From the NCBI GenBank assembly GCA_963924555.1, contig OZ004584.1, positions 5,827,001 to 5,891,000 on the forward strand: a stretch of 64,000 bases of DNA. The letters are read 5' to 3'. The notes under the pieces were generated by a model, which worked only from the letters and a program-made list of their open reading frames with translations, ran no database searches and was not told the DNA's origin. The position numbers and the translations under genes are program-made. The DNA comes from Crambe crambe (lineage: Eukaryota > Porifera > Demospongiae > Poecilosclerida > Crambeidae). Shown in pieces: positions 21,756-33,400 of this stretch (its first letter is position 1; the number at the start of each line of letters is the position of its first letter).

Positions 21756-24700
21756 ATGGGGAGCATTGATGACGTAAGATTGGCCGTCCAATTTGCCACT
21801 GGTGTGTCGATCCTTTCTCGAGAGAAGAAGACAGCACTACTGAAGGTAAAGGGTTAGTTGCTAACGAGAGCACGTGATCCGTTTCCAATCCCGTAAACCT
21901 CTTATATCTATGCATGCACACGGCTGGCTATGCGCATGCGCATGCAAACTGGTGAATTCCCTGGGGGATTACCTTAGTATCAAGATGTCTATGGCCCGTT
22001 ATGAAGTCTCTGATGCTTTATCAATCTTGCTCGTAAAATCTCGTGTTTTTCGTGATCATTCACAAGATGAGTTTGAGAGAAAGTTATCCCATATAATGGG
22101 TGAAAACTTATACTTTCAAGAAGAAAGACAAAATGGGTTCTTAGTATTTAGCTTTAATGCTCAAGATCATGGTACCCTTAACTTTCCATTAAATCATGAT
22201 CAAAAAAATTATCTTTGGCAAAGAATTGGGGTGTATGAACTGAGGTATGGCTCATAATTATACATATGAAAGAAGTGATTCCTATCAACAGCAACTACGT
22301 ATACCTACTCTTCAAATTTCAAACTCTACTGCTGCAGGTAGTTGTGCGTTTATAGCTATAGCTAGCTTAATCTGGCGGTGGTACCGCCAGACTATAGCTA
22401 TATAAGATCATTGCATCCATGCACACTCTCCATTATTATTAATCCCAGATATCTCAGGAGGGCCATCAACTTTACCAACACTGCCGTCATCCCCAGATGT
22501 CAAAAAGTATATTGTTCGTGTAATGATGAGGTGTGATTGGCATCCCAATATCATGGCTTTAAAGGAACAGTTATCTGAACTACTGAGTGTAAAACTGGTG
22601 TTTATTGGGGAATACCCATCAAGTAGTGGCACAATAGAGGAGTTTGAAGCCGATGCTGATGACTTAGCCAGGGGCGTAAGAAGATGTTTTCTGGTGGGGG
22701 GGCTGATGTATGTGTGCTGATCTGCGCACTTGCGCGCGGGAAAAATTTTGCTGACCACGCCCACTTTCCTTAACCACACCCATTTTTGGATACCAGTACA
22801 GTGTACCATCAACTGGCTCAACAGTGCAGAGGTGTTGGAAGCAAAATTCGATTGGTCAAGCCCAAAATTGAAACATAATTCCCCAGAACACCGAAGTTCT
22901 ACAGTTTGCTATACTTGAGCATCATATGTATTTAAGTTATTGATTGATAGCCACATAATAATTAATCCCAAAATATTTTATTATTGATTGATAGCCACTT
23001 AATAATTAATCTTGTTTTTCCCAAAATATTGGTCAGACCTGGGCCTGACTGGCCTTACCTGTTCCACAGCCTATGCAGTGGCGTCAGTGCTTGTGATTGA
23101 GGTCTCTGAAGATGGACCAGCATCATCACTTGCAAATACAATAATTTATAATGTACATATGCAATCTTACAGCGATAGTTAATTTGAGAACTGAATTGGA
23201 GCGATGAATTCTCCTCTGTGCCATAGAGCCAAGCTAACTGCTGAGTTAGGTGTTACTAATACTTAATTAACCAATGTCATCTCATTCTGTGATGTTAATA
23301 CTTAGCTAGTAGGTGTTATTAATACTTAGTTGACATGCAGCATCTATTTTGCATATACTAATGCCTATGTGCAGGTACTATCCATTTTGAGTGGGGGGGC
23401 TGAAGCCCCCCCAGCCCCCCTGCTTCTTACGCCCATGTTAGCTAAGGTACTATCACTATCCTCTGACCAGAAAGACAAACTATTCAAACTTCGGGTTCAA
23501 ATGCTGCAGTTTGGTGATTTAACATACCACCTTCGTTCAGCACTGTCAGGTATTTATTTTACCCATCATTAGAGAATCTTACTGGTATGTAGTTATCTTG
23601 AATGATGCCACTTGTGTTTAATGTACGTAGCTATCTGGAAGGGCAGTACCCCAGTACAGTACGCTCTTAACTATACATAAATTTGAATTGTTGTAACACA
23701 GGACAAAATAATGGAGATAAGAGTAGTGAAACAGATGGAAGTACCAAAGAGGGAGAGGTATGACTTTGCTAAGTTATGAAAATTACTAGCTATATGTGTG
23801 TTACGATCCCTTGTAGAATGAAGGTGGCAAAGGTGGCAGATCAAAATCAATGAGTGGGAATTTGGAAACCAAACTTGTGAGTATAATACGTTAAACATAC
23901 AACACACCCTTCATTTATTCTTCTTCTTTTAGATGCGAAGTGCCAAGGAGGGAGATTATGATGAGGTAGTAAAGCTGTTGGAGAAGGGTGCTGATCCAAA
24001 TTGTATGGATTTGGATGTAATAAAACTGACATTGATCGTTGAAATGTGTGTGTGAGCTAATTTCTTTGTAGCAATGGACACCACTGATGTGGGCAAGTTA
24101 CAGTGACCACGTAGAATGTGTGAAGATACTATTGAAATATGGAGCAGATCCCAATAAAGCTGCATCTGTACAATTAATACTGTTATTACACAGATTTACT
24201 TAATTTTTTTTTTCTTAGGATGGTTCTACTGCTCTTATTTTGGCTGCCAAACTTGTGAGTATAATACGTTAAACATACAACACACCCTTCATTTATTCTT
24301 CTTCTTTTAGATGCGAAGTGCCAAGGAGGGAGATTATGATGAGGTAGTAAAGCTGTTGGAGAAGGGTGCTGATCCAAATTGTATGGATTTGGATGTAATA
24401 AAACTGACATTGATTGTTGAAATGTGTGTGAGAGCTAATTTCTTTGTAGCAATGGATACCACTGATGTGGGCAAGTTACAGTGACCACGCAGAACGTTTG
24501 AAGAAATGTGGAGCAGATCCTGATAAAGCTGCATCTGTAAGTACAATACTAAATTAATGCTGTTATTACGTAGATTTGCTCTTTTTTTTCTTTTTCTTCT
24601 TAGGATGGCTCCACTGCTCTTACCTTGGCTTGCCGCAGAGGAAACTGTGAGGTTATTGGAGAACTTTTGGACCACCTAGCAAATTCCATCAAAACTGATG

Positions 24701-24934
24701 TCACCAGAAAAGTAAGATAAGGGCTAATTTTAGGTGGTGAATAATAGGGCATTTAAGAACTTGTATTTGATCCCATTTGTGCTATAGCTAGTCACATTAT
24801 AATATTAATGCAGACCAGACTTCTTCTTTTATTTGTTTGTTTGTTTGTTTGTTTGTTTTTAGGATGGTTTCACTGCTCTTATATTGGCTTGCCACAGAGG
24901 AAAAGTTATATTGCATTCCATCAAAGCTGGATAG
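21756..24934 (+). CDS. Ankyrin-repeat protein, partly resolved
   Basis: Supported exons: 21756-21845 (start MGSIDDVRLAVQ), about 22449-22675, 23447-23549, 23702-23757, 23817-23876, 23933-24016, 24072-24167, 24219-24254, 24311-24394, 24450-24536, 24604-24711 and 24863-24934 (stop TAG). From 23447 on they join in phase. A further open segment at about 21988-22240 (MSMARYEVSDALS) may be an exon, but its junction to 22449 does not resolve. The C-terminal half is ankyrin repeats (AKEGDYDEVVKLLEKGADPN; TPLMWASYSDHVECVKILL; DGSTALTLACRRGN), which usually bind other proteins. The N-terminal part is not recognised. The repeat exons at 23933-24254 were duplicated in tandem with a 378-bp period. The second copy lacks nine bases in frame, and the last repeat is cut short by TAG, so the protein may be decaying. 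Confidence 0.65.
22371..22391. repeat. Short perfect hairpin
   Basis: 'tctggcggt', a three-base loop, then 'accgccaga'. It lies in an intron or unresolved part of the ankyrin gene. No function can be assigned. Confidence 0.5.
23871..24626 (+). repeat. 378-bp tandem duplication within ankyrin gene
   Basis: The sequence from 'aaacttgtgagtataatacg' at 23871 recurs from 24249. Each copy carries an exon starting MRSAKEGDYDEVV, an exon starting QWTPLMW or QWIPLMW, and an exon starting DGSTAL. The junction falls exactly at an exon end (AAACTT before gtgagt). Confidence 0.9.
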
Positions 24935-25198
24935 GCTGTAGGATTTGCTGGCTAATTTTCCCTGACATACTCACTTTGGCCTAGAGCTATAGTCATAAAG
25001 ATACTGTGATCATATGTATATATATGCTTTTTTTTATCCAGACTTATATTAAGTTATCTCTTTACCCTTTACCAACCTAGCTCTCTAGCTATTACCAACC
25101 TAGTTGGTAAAGGGTTACATCATACACTCAAACTCCATCTTGCAACATGGTGTGAAAATCACTTGTACTCGTACGTGGATCTGCTGCTGTGACCGAGC

Positions 25199-27953
25199 AT
25201 GAGCGAAGGGGCTTCAACTGACAGCTTACCTGTTAATTTGGCTCAAGAGTATCGCGTGAAACTCGGGAAGACCTTCACCTTCCCCCAGCAAAATGCCTAT
25301 CACACTCTCAAATGTGAGTATTGTAGCTGTAGTACTGTCCCCATGGCATCATAACTAAGTTAATAGGATAGTATGACAGAGAAATAATGCCCTATATCAA
25401 GATTGTTTATGTACCCAGTTTCAGTTGCTCAATCAAAAAATATCTTGGAGGCTGAGCTTGAAATAGGGTCATAAGCAAGCTTGGTCAGACACACACAGCA
25501 CTCTGTGGTCATTTATTTCCTCAAAATGGTTTCAAAATGACCAATGACTTTTTTACAGATGACTTCAAGCCTCTCTCTGTGGACTCCAGTAGACCAGGCC
25601 GCCTCAAGATCACAGAAGAGGATACGGTCAATGTTTCCCTCCCGATTGGTCAGGTAACCAAGCGGGTGGGCTATATTTAATGTAATGTGATTATGTTGAA
25701 CTGCTGCACATGATAGTAGCATTAATTGAACACAGAACTTGCAATTAGTCAGCCTCCATCATAATTTATACAGTATCCTTCCATGTAAAAGAAAGTCATA
25801 GGAAGGATATGTACCCAAGTTATTCATCCTTACCTCTCAAGCATAGAAAGTGATGGGGTAGTTTTGTCCTGTCTTGTAGGACAAGTTATATTTTGTCCCG
25901 TCCTATACTATTGTAGGACGAATCAGTGGAGGGTTATGCTCAGTTTCGTGGTCCCAAGAAGAACTGTACGAAGGAGTGCATATTGATCATTGATAGGGTA
26001 ACAGGGGAGGCCAAATTGGAACGAATCAGTGATACTGTCCAACTTAAGGCCATAAGGTATGTATGTATGTATGTATGTAGTATAAGATTAGGTGCCATCG
26101 ACTGTATACATAGCTATATATAGAGCTACAATAGTTTTCAATAAACGACCCTTTACCTATTTTACCCTTTACCTATTTACGTCGCTTTACCCAGAGATGG
26201 CCGTAAACCCATGGTGAATCGAGATCGCTCCATCTCTCCTTCCCCCTATCTCACCCAAACCAAGACCCCGCCCATCAAATCGTCTTTCAAATCCACCTCC
26301 TCAACTCATCTCACACCACAAACCAACAAACCCCCTCAGCAAGGAGGAAGCAACCCACCTTCCTCTTCTACAAAGATACCCAAGATCACTCAAAAGGCAC
26401 CAAAGGTATCCAAGCACCAGTTGGCTCCACCCTCAAGAGGTGGTGGATCTTCTGGAACCAAGAATGAGAAAAAGGCGAAATCAAAACTGGTCAAATCTCA
26501 TTCTCAGCCCATCAAACCTTCGTCCTCGTCACATAGCAGGCCTGGTTCCAGCTTGTCCAATATCGGATACAATCCTCAGCCTAAATCCATTGCTATGGAT
26601 GATATCATGATGGATCTACAATCATCCGGTCAAGAAATTAGTCCGATTCAATCAACCAATCCCACGCCTGAACCCATCAAGGTGGGAACTTTATCTAGCG
26701 AATCATCAAGTTCTTCTTCCTCATCCTCAGAATCGAGTAGCTCTGAAAACGAAAGCATGGAGGAACAAACTCCTGTATCAACTGTGAAAACAGTTACGTC
26801 TGTCTTTACTGAAGCATCCAAAGGAAGTGGAGAGAGGTCTTCAATGCAGTCTTCACAGCTCCTGACATCTCAGAGACCCAATTCTTCTCTGGGAAGTGTC
26901 AGTATCAGTCGTACATCATCAGGTGGAAAGACAGGTCATAGGTCACTTCAATTCATGGACCAGCGTTCTATGGAATTACTAGGACGTGCTAGTCAGCCTT
27001 CTTCCCATCGTCCTGCTAACCAGCCATCACGTCTCACTGATCATTCCACTGAGCTACAGTCGTTTGTGCGACCTGCAGGTCATGGAACTGACCAGCGTCC
27101 TATAGGCCATAGAATGGACCCACAATCAGTAGGACATTCTGTAGGTCATGGAAATGACAAACATTCATTGGGACACCCTGTAGGTCATCCTTTAGGTCAT
27201 CCTGTAGGTCATCCTGATTCGAGACCTTCTAGCAAGTCTATGTCTCAGGTTGCTCAAAGTCGCAAGAGAAAAAGTCGAACTAGCAGTTCCTCCTCTGGCA
27301 GTGACAGCAGCTCGGGCAGCTTCTCCTCTGATTCTTCTTCTGATAGTGATGAAGAAAACGACAGGGAAGTGGTGAGTTCTAAATGAAGCATGCTATCCCT
27401 CCTCCCCTCCCTGTTTAAATCTATAGACTTGCAACGTTAACACCACTGTTATTATGTTCTATCTTTTACTATTTGACATTTTAGGCAGATGTATTTAGCC
27501 ATCCTTTAGAGCCAGCCAGACATACCTCCATTTCTCTTTTACGTACGTAAGGCTACACTAGGTATTACTTACCTTCCCAAATGTGTTCTATTATGGTTGC
27601 ACAACCAAATTCAGCAAGTTATATAAATCAAGAGCAAGAGCTTAACGAGTGTGTGTCATACTCCCCTACAGGGCATTGAATTATATTCATGAGAATATAA
27701 TTCAATTAGTGCCATAGACCCAGCCCACTTTCTTTGAAGTTCTATATCCAAACAGGGTGGCCCGCCCTGCATTTAGTATACTGGGGGAAACATTGTTAAT
27801 AAATTAAGCTGATAATGAAGGCTATATACACCCTCTTGTATTGAGCCCCAGGGCTACTAACATGGTGTATCAAGAAGGACTAGTTACATTGTGGATTTCT
27901 GTTTTATAGGTAGCGACTTGAACTTGAGTGAATCTGGCTCCGACAGTGACTAA
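25199..27953 (+). CDS. EAF: ELL-associated factor (EAF) transcription elongation cofactor
   Basis: Six exons join in phase: 25199-25313, 25559-25653, 25917-26056, 26195-27371, 27485-27542 and 27910-27953, giving 542 residues. The first ~120 residues match the EAF N-terminal domain (VKLGKTFTFPQQNAYHTLKY, YDFKPLSVDSSRPG, KKNCTKECILIIDRVTGEAK), which binds ELL and stimulates RNA polymerase II elongation in the nucleus. A long low-complexity middle follows, rich in Ser, Pro and His, with GHPVGHPLGHPVGH repeats and Ser/Asp/Glu blocks; acidic Ser-rich EAF tails act as activation domains. The last two short exons restore the conserved end LR-SDLNLSESGSDSD, close to the LRNDLQLSESGSDSDD end I recall for vertebrate EAF1. 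It is longer than vertebrate EAFs (about 260-270 residues) because of the middle. Two AATAAA signals follow, the first at 27964. Confidence 0.93.
27670..27800 (-). repeat. Dispersed repeat, copy 1
   Basis: About 115 bp here ('tagtgccatagacccagccc...tttagtatactggggg') recurs in inverse orientation at 50956-51066, where a transposon interrupts it. Only a few mismatches are visible. It lies in the last EAF intron. Confidence 0.75.
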
Positions 27954-28258
27954 AGAAAGATCTAATAAAATTCACCATATCAACAGTGACTAATAAAATT
28001 GCACCATGAAAAATCACCATATCGTTTATCACCATTTTCATGCAATTATATTCATTTTTCAAAAGGTCACGTCATCATACGATAAGGTCATCATGCCATT
28101 CCGTAAAACGTAAGATTACGGAATGCACGTGCGTGACATGGTGATCTAACAAGATAAGTTTTGTGGGATTTTGACATTACCACTTTTCATACCGACTGAG
28201 GTGCAACTAAGCTAGCGTATCTACCACAGGGGGACCCTAGTATACTTTTAGTGCAAAC
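27954..28258. promoter_or_regulatory. EAF to ATP-citrate lyase spacer with palindrome
   Basis: A 305-bp head-to-tail spacer expected to hold the lyase promoter. It contains a perfect 10-bp inverted repeat, cattccgtaa at 28097-28106 and ttacggaatg at 28116-28125, next to 'gcacgtgcgtgac', and upstream 'ggtcacgtcatcat', which fits a bZIP or E-box type site. No TATA box is evident. Regulatory use is inference. Confidence 0.4.
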
Positions 28259-30447
28259 ATGGCTAAGCCTATACGAGAGGTTAGTGGAAAGCGTATGCTT
28301 ACACGCCACCTTGAGCACTTACTTGCCGAGAATGGACTGGGAAAGGACTTATCTTTTCCAATGAAGACCGCCACAGTTACTCCGACAACAGACTTCGATA
28401 AGCTAGTGAAAGATAACCCGTGGCTTGCAACTGAGGTGAGTGTACAAAAGCCTAAAAGGCTAAGAGCCAAGCAGGTTTACTATTTAGTGGGTGTGTCATG
28501 CTGTGATATCCCCTCCTTCCCCCCCCCCCCCCCCCCCCCCCCCCCCAGCAACTGGTTGCTAAGCCTGACCAGTTATTGAAAAGACGAGGGAAGCTTGGAT
28601 TAGTGAAGGTGAACGCTAACCTTGGGGAGATTCAGAACTGGATTAGTGAGAGAATGAATAAGGAATTTGCGGTCGACAGTGCCTGTGGGAAGTTGAATAA
28701 TTTCATAATTGAGCCATTCCTGAAGCACTCCTCAGAAGAAGAATTCTATGTCAGGTATGAATTAATAAAATTATCATACAGGAGTCAGTGATGCTATGAG
28801 TCACGCTAGCTAGGCCTTTTATTAAAAATTAGTGTCCAATAGTATAATAATAATGCAAATTTTCCTTCATAGAGACATAAATAGGTATCCAGGTTTTTCC
28901 CTGTTTAGATTTGTGCTAAGCATATTTTCAGCTTTAACCACTTGTTTTCACCCACCCACTTATTCTGTAGTTAAACAATACGTAATGTGGTGTACCACTT
29001 CATTCGCATGTACTTTTCAGTCAAGCAAAAGTCTATCTTTGTATTGAATTTCACAGCCAGTCAGTTAAGGTACCTGCTATACTTCGAATACCTCCTGTAC
29101 TATAGTCATCAGAGATTTCATTATGGGATAACCTCTCTACAACTTCCTACTGCAATTCATTGAAAAGACTCACTGCTATAATATTATTCCTGCTTGAAAT
29201 ATAATCTCATAAATACCTTGAATGGTCCAATAGTGTATTGGAATTAATCTGAAAACTTTCTCTGTAGCTGCTAAATTAATACCTTAAAAATTGAAAAACT
29301 GCTAAATTTCGTACCTGTAAATAATAGTTATCTTAAAGTATTTGTAAATCAATGCAAATTCAGTGCATATGCCAGGTGAATTGTAATTGGCCTTCTTCAT
29401 TTCTTTCTCACACATACACCACACAGTATTCTGGCCAACAGGGATGGAAACAGGGTTCTTTTCCATCATGAGGGTGGAGTGAACGTAGGTGACGTGGACT
29501 CCAAAGCTGCTCATGTTGATGTGGACATCAAAGAGATGCTGACTGCCGAACAGGCCAGGAGTCTGGTGAAGGGAGCACCCATAGAGAAACAGGAAGTCTT
29601 GGTAGAATTCTTGCAATTACTCTATAGGGCGTACTCTGACCTTTATTTCACACTGCTGGAAGTCAACCCTCTAGGTGAGTCTGTATAATGTAGTGTGGAA
29701 GAGGAAGGAAATAAAGAGGATGTCATGTAAACAGTGTGAATGGTGTTGATATACACTAAGTCTTATAAGTGCATGCCTCTAACCTGCTTCTTCCACTTTG
29801 AATATACAGTAATAATTATACTTTCCTTCCTGTCTGGCCATGCCAAGCCATACACAAATGGCAGGTCTATTGACAATATGGCCTGTGACATCATTATGAT
29901 AAACAAATATTGCTCTATATAGTGGACACATAGGACCAGCTATATTTTCCTTAATGGAGATTTGTATTAGCAATTTGATTCCTTGAAAAATAGTTTTTTG
30001 TATTGCGTCCCGAATATAGAGAGTTTTTTTACTAAGAGAGCTTCCACTGTTGTTACACATAGCTGATAACTTTTTGATCACTAACATCTTATCTTCTATT
30101 TTCCTTTCATTATCTTCTCCCTCTGTGTCTGTGTTAGTGGTCCAGGGTAAAACTGTCAACATTCTGGACCTAGCTGCCAAGCTGGACTCCACAGCCGAGT
30201 ACCTATGCAAACCTCAGTGGGGGGACATGGAGTTTCCTCCCCCCTTTGGACGGGATGCCCTCCCCGAAGAGGCCTACATTGCGGACCTGGATGCCAAGAG
30301 TGGGGCCTCTTTGAAGCTGACTGTGCTCAATCCGCAGGGCCGCATCTGGACTATGGTTGCAGGGGGTGGGGCTTCGGTGGTATACAGTGATACTATCTGT
30401 GACTTGGGACAAAGTGGCGAGCTGGCCAATTATGGAGAGTACTCTGG

Positions 30448-30481
<34 letters not shown>

Positions 30482-33400
30482 TGTATGTATGTATGTATGT
30501 GTGGCAGTTAGTGGTTTGCGCTCTGGGCTTGTAAGTGTGAGACCGTGAGTCTCATCAGTGAATTAATTTGCTAGTCAATATAATTATGCCACCAGTCCAC
30601 CCATGCTAGAAATGGGTACCTGGGTGCAAATCAAACTGGCTATCTCTCCAATATGTACACACTGTATAAGTAAGCTGTAGATACTAAAATAAGCAAGGTA
30701 TTCATCATTCATTTGCAGGAGCTCCCAGCGAGAGTCAAACATTCGAATATGCCAAGACCATCCTGAAACTAATGACCAAGGAGAAACATCCTCAGGGCAA
30801 GGTCTTGATCATAGGCGGAGGGATTGCCAATTTCACCAACGTTGCTGCCACTTTCAAAGGCATCGTCCGTGCTCTGACGGAATTCCATCACCAACTTATA
30901 AGCAACAATGTAAGCATCTTTGTCAGACGAGGCGGTCCCAATTACCAGGAGGGCCTACGTGTCATGCGGGAAACCGGAACCAAATTGAATTTGAAGATGC
31001 ACGTGTTTGGACCCGAAACGCACATGACCTCCATCGTGGGAATGGCACTTGGAGCACGTCCCATTCCGAAAAGTGAATCAGCAACGTCTGCACATCCAAA
31101 CACTTTGCTCCCTACCAATGTAAGTTGGCAAGAGGATTTAAGTGGTATTAACCACTATGTTTATAAGCTACAGTAGGATACAGTTGGTTTAGCACAGGAA
31201 GTCTTAACCACAAACACTCATTGTCTCTTGAGTTCTTTCTAGAAACAATGGGCTTGTATAAGCTGTGGTTCATGGGACCTTGGGCTCTAATTTTTGATTG
31301 ACAATGCATGAGTATAACTCTGTTTGCACTGTTTATGTGAGCATTCGGATTGAGTTGGTGTAAATGTTTTCATAGCTCAACATGTAACACGTATGAATTA
31401 AGCACTTGCCAATAGTAAAGTGCCTTCAAACCATCGTGTGAATAAGGCCTATACTGTTACATCTAGATCTCAGCAGTGGGCAAGTTGACTTGTCCTGAAA
31501 TATGAGTCTAATCATAGTTATGATGCCTGACACCTGACATTCTCCAGCCAATATTGGCATGTGTCTGGTCAATTATTTGTTTGTTAGGACAAAAGTACTG
31601 GTCAGAATGCATACTGATGTAATGTGCAGTTAAATGTTAGGACAACCTATAGTTTGTGGGGACATCATGTCCGGTAAATAGCAATTTCTTATCATAAGCA
31701 CTGTAGTACAGATTCCATTTAACTTTCTTTCTTTTTTTTAGGCTCTCTCAGTTCTTCCTTCTTCTCAATCATCATCCACCAATTCCATGAATGAAGATTC
31801 CGGCTCAACACAATCTTCCTCTCCAAGGCTCTCTCGTAGCGTCAATGTAAGCCACACCCTCTCTTTGGAATCTGTATCTCCCACTGATGCATACAAGAAG
31901 CCAATTTTAATTTGAAATAGAATTTCATTGTGTATTAATAGTGAGAAAGTGGCCAATTGGATTTGTGGCTGTGTGCTTTTGTGTGATAAAACCTCAACCC
32001 TCCAGTTTTAATTTTGGATAATGGGGCAATACACTCTGTATGTGCACTTTGAACTTTTGGTTTAGTATTTACTATGCTGTACTACTAATTGTATATCTGT
32101 AGAGTGAACTTGTTTGTGACCCCTGTAGTATTTTTAAAATCCACTTTTTAAAACTTGATCTACATCTAGGTGCACATATGGACCCCTAGCCAAGAGTCTG
32201 CTTTGAAGCCCTCTCCAATGCTCTTTTCCAACTCCAGTGTGGCTATCATATGGGGCATGCAGCCTAGGGCAGTGCAGGTTAGCAAAATTCAATATAAAAA
32301 TAGGCCACAATTACAAAAGGTAAGTGCTTTCTCAATTCTGAATTTCAAAGATGAGGAGATAGCTAGCTAATTTTGTGATGTTCCTCCTGGTGGTGTCTTG
32401 TCTGTTATCATCATTCAACATAGCTCAGTTACTTTAGGTAGCTATACCAAGTGAACATAAAGTGACTGGATTGACGTAAGTGATGAGATGCCAGACTAGT
32501 GTTAGTGATGGTGTGGTGGTGGTGAGGTGAAGGGAATGCTACTGCGCATCTGCAATTGTCTAACTCACTCATTGGGCATATCTAAAGTCAGTGTTAATTC
32601 ATCTCATATTGTTAATGGGATATGGGAATGGGATATACACTGAGAGACAGATAGCTATCAATTATTATACTTTAACTTCAGCTAGTATAATGTAGCCTCG
32701 TCCCCAAATAATTGTGTGTGGAATCGCCTGGGGAGACGAGGACAAGTATAATGCATGTGTAGCTATATGAAGTGAGCAAGGCAGAGCTATGTTCCCCTCC
32801 TCGATTATCACATTCAAGTGTGCAAAGTGGAGCTGCACACATCCAAGCTTGCATGCTCCAGTATTCATCAATTCTTGATCTGTATGCACCCTTGCATACT
32901 CCAGTATTCCAATCGTTTGCATTCAAGTACGCAAAGCGGAGACACCCTTGCATACTCCAGTATTCCAACCATTCTGATATCGCTCACATTCAAGTGTATT
33001 ATACACCCTTGCATACTCCTCACTTCAGTTGCTCAAGTATTCCACAGAGCTGCTTGCACCCTTGTATATACTCCAGGGCTTAATTCAGGATTTTGCTCGA
33101 GGGGGATCAAATGCCTAGTGAAAAAATTTGAGGAAGGGCAACTACAAACCAGTACAGGTATGTGGAACTCTATGATAATCTCATTACGAAAGCTAACTAA
33201 TTCCTAGGGGAGGCAAGCCATCGTTCAGAGGGGGCAGAAGCCCCCTCTTGCCCCCCCCCCCCCCCTTGAAATAAACCCTGTATGCAAGTGTTAGTGACAC
33301 ACCTATTCAGTTGCAGGAACTTTATGCGCAATAGCACAATTATTTTGTATGTGGTACTGTTGCTTATATAGAGTTTGACTGCATCATCATTATCACAACG

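Noticed and set aside
32665..33207. Four overlapping frames near the start of the giant intron
   Set aside because: They follow a degenerate minisatellite, and none resembles the receptor family or any domain I know.
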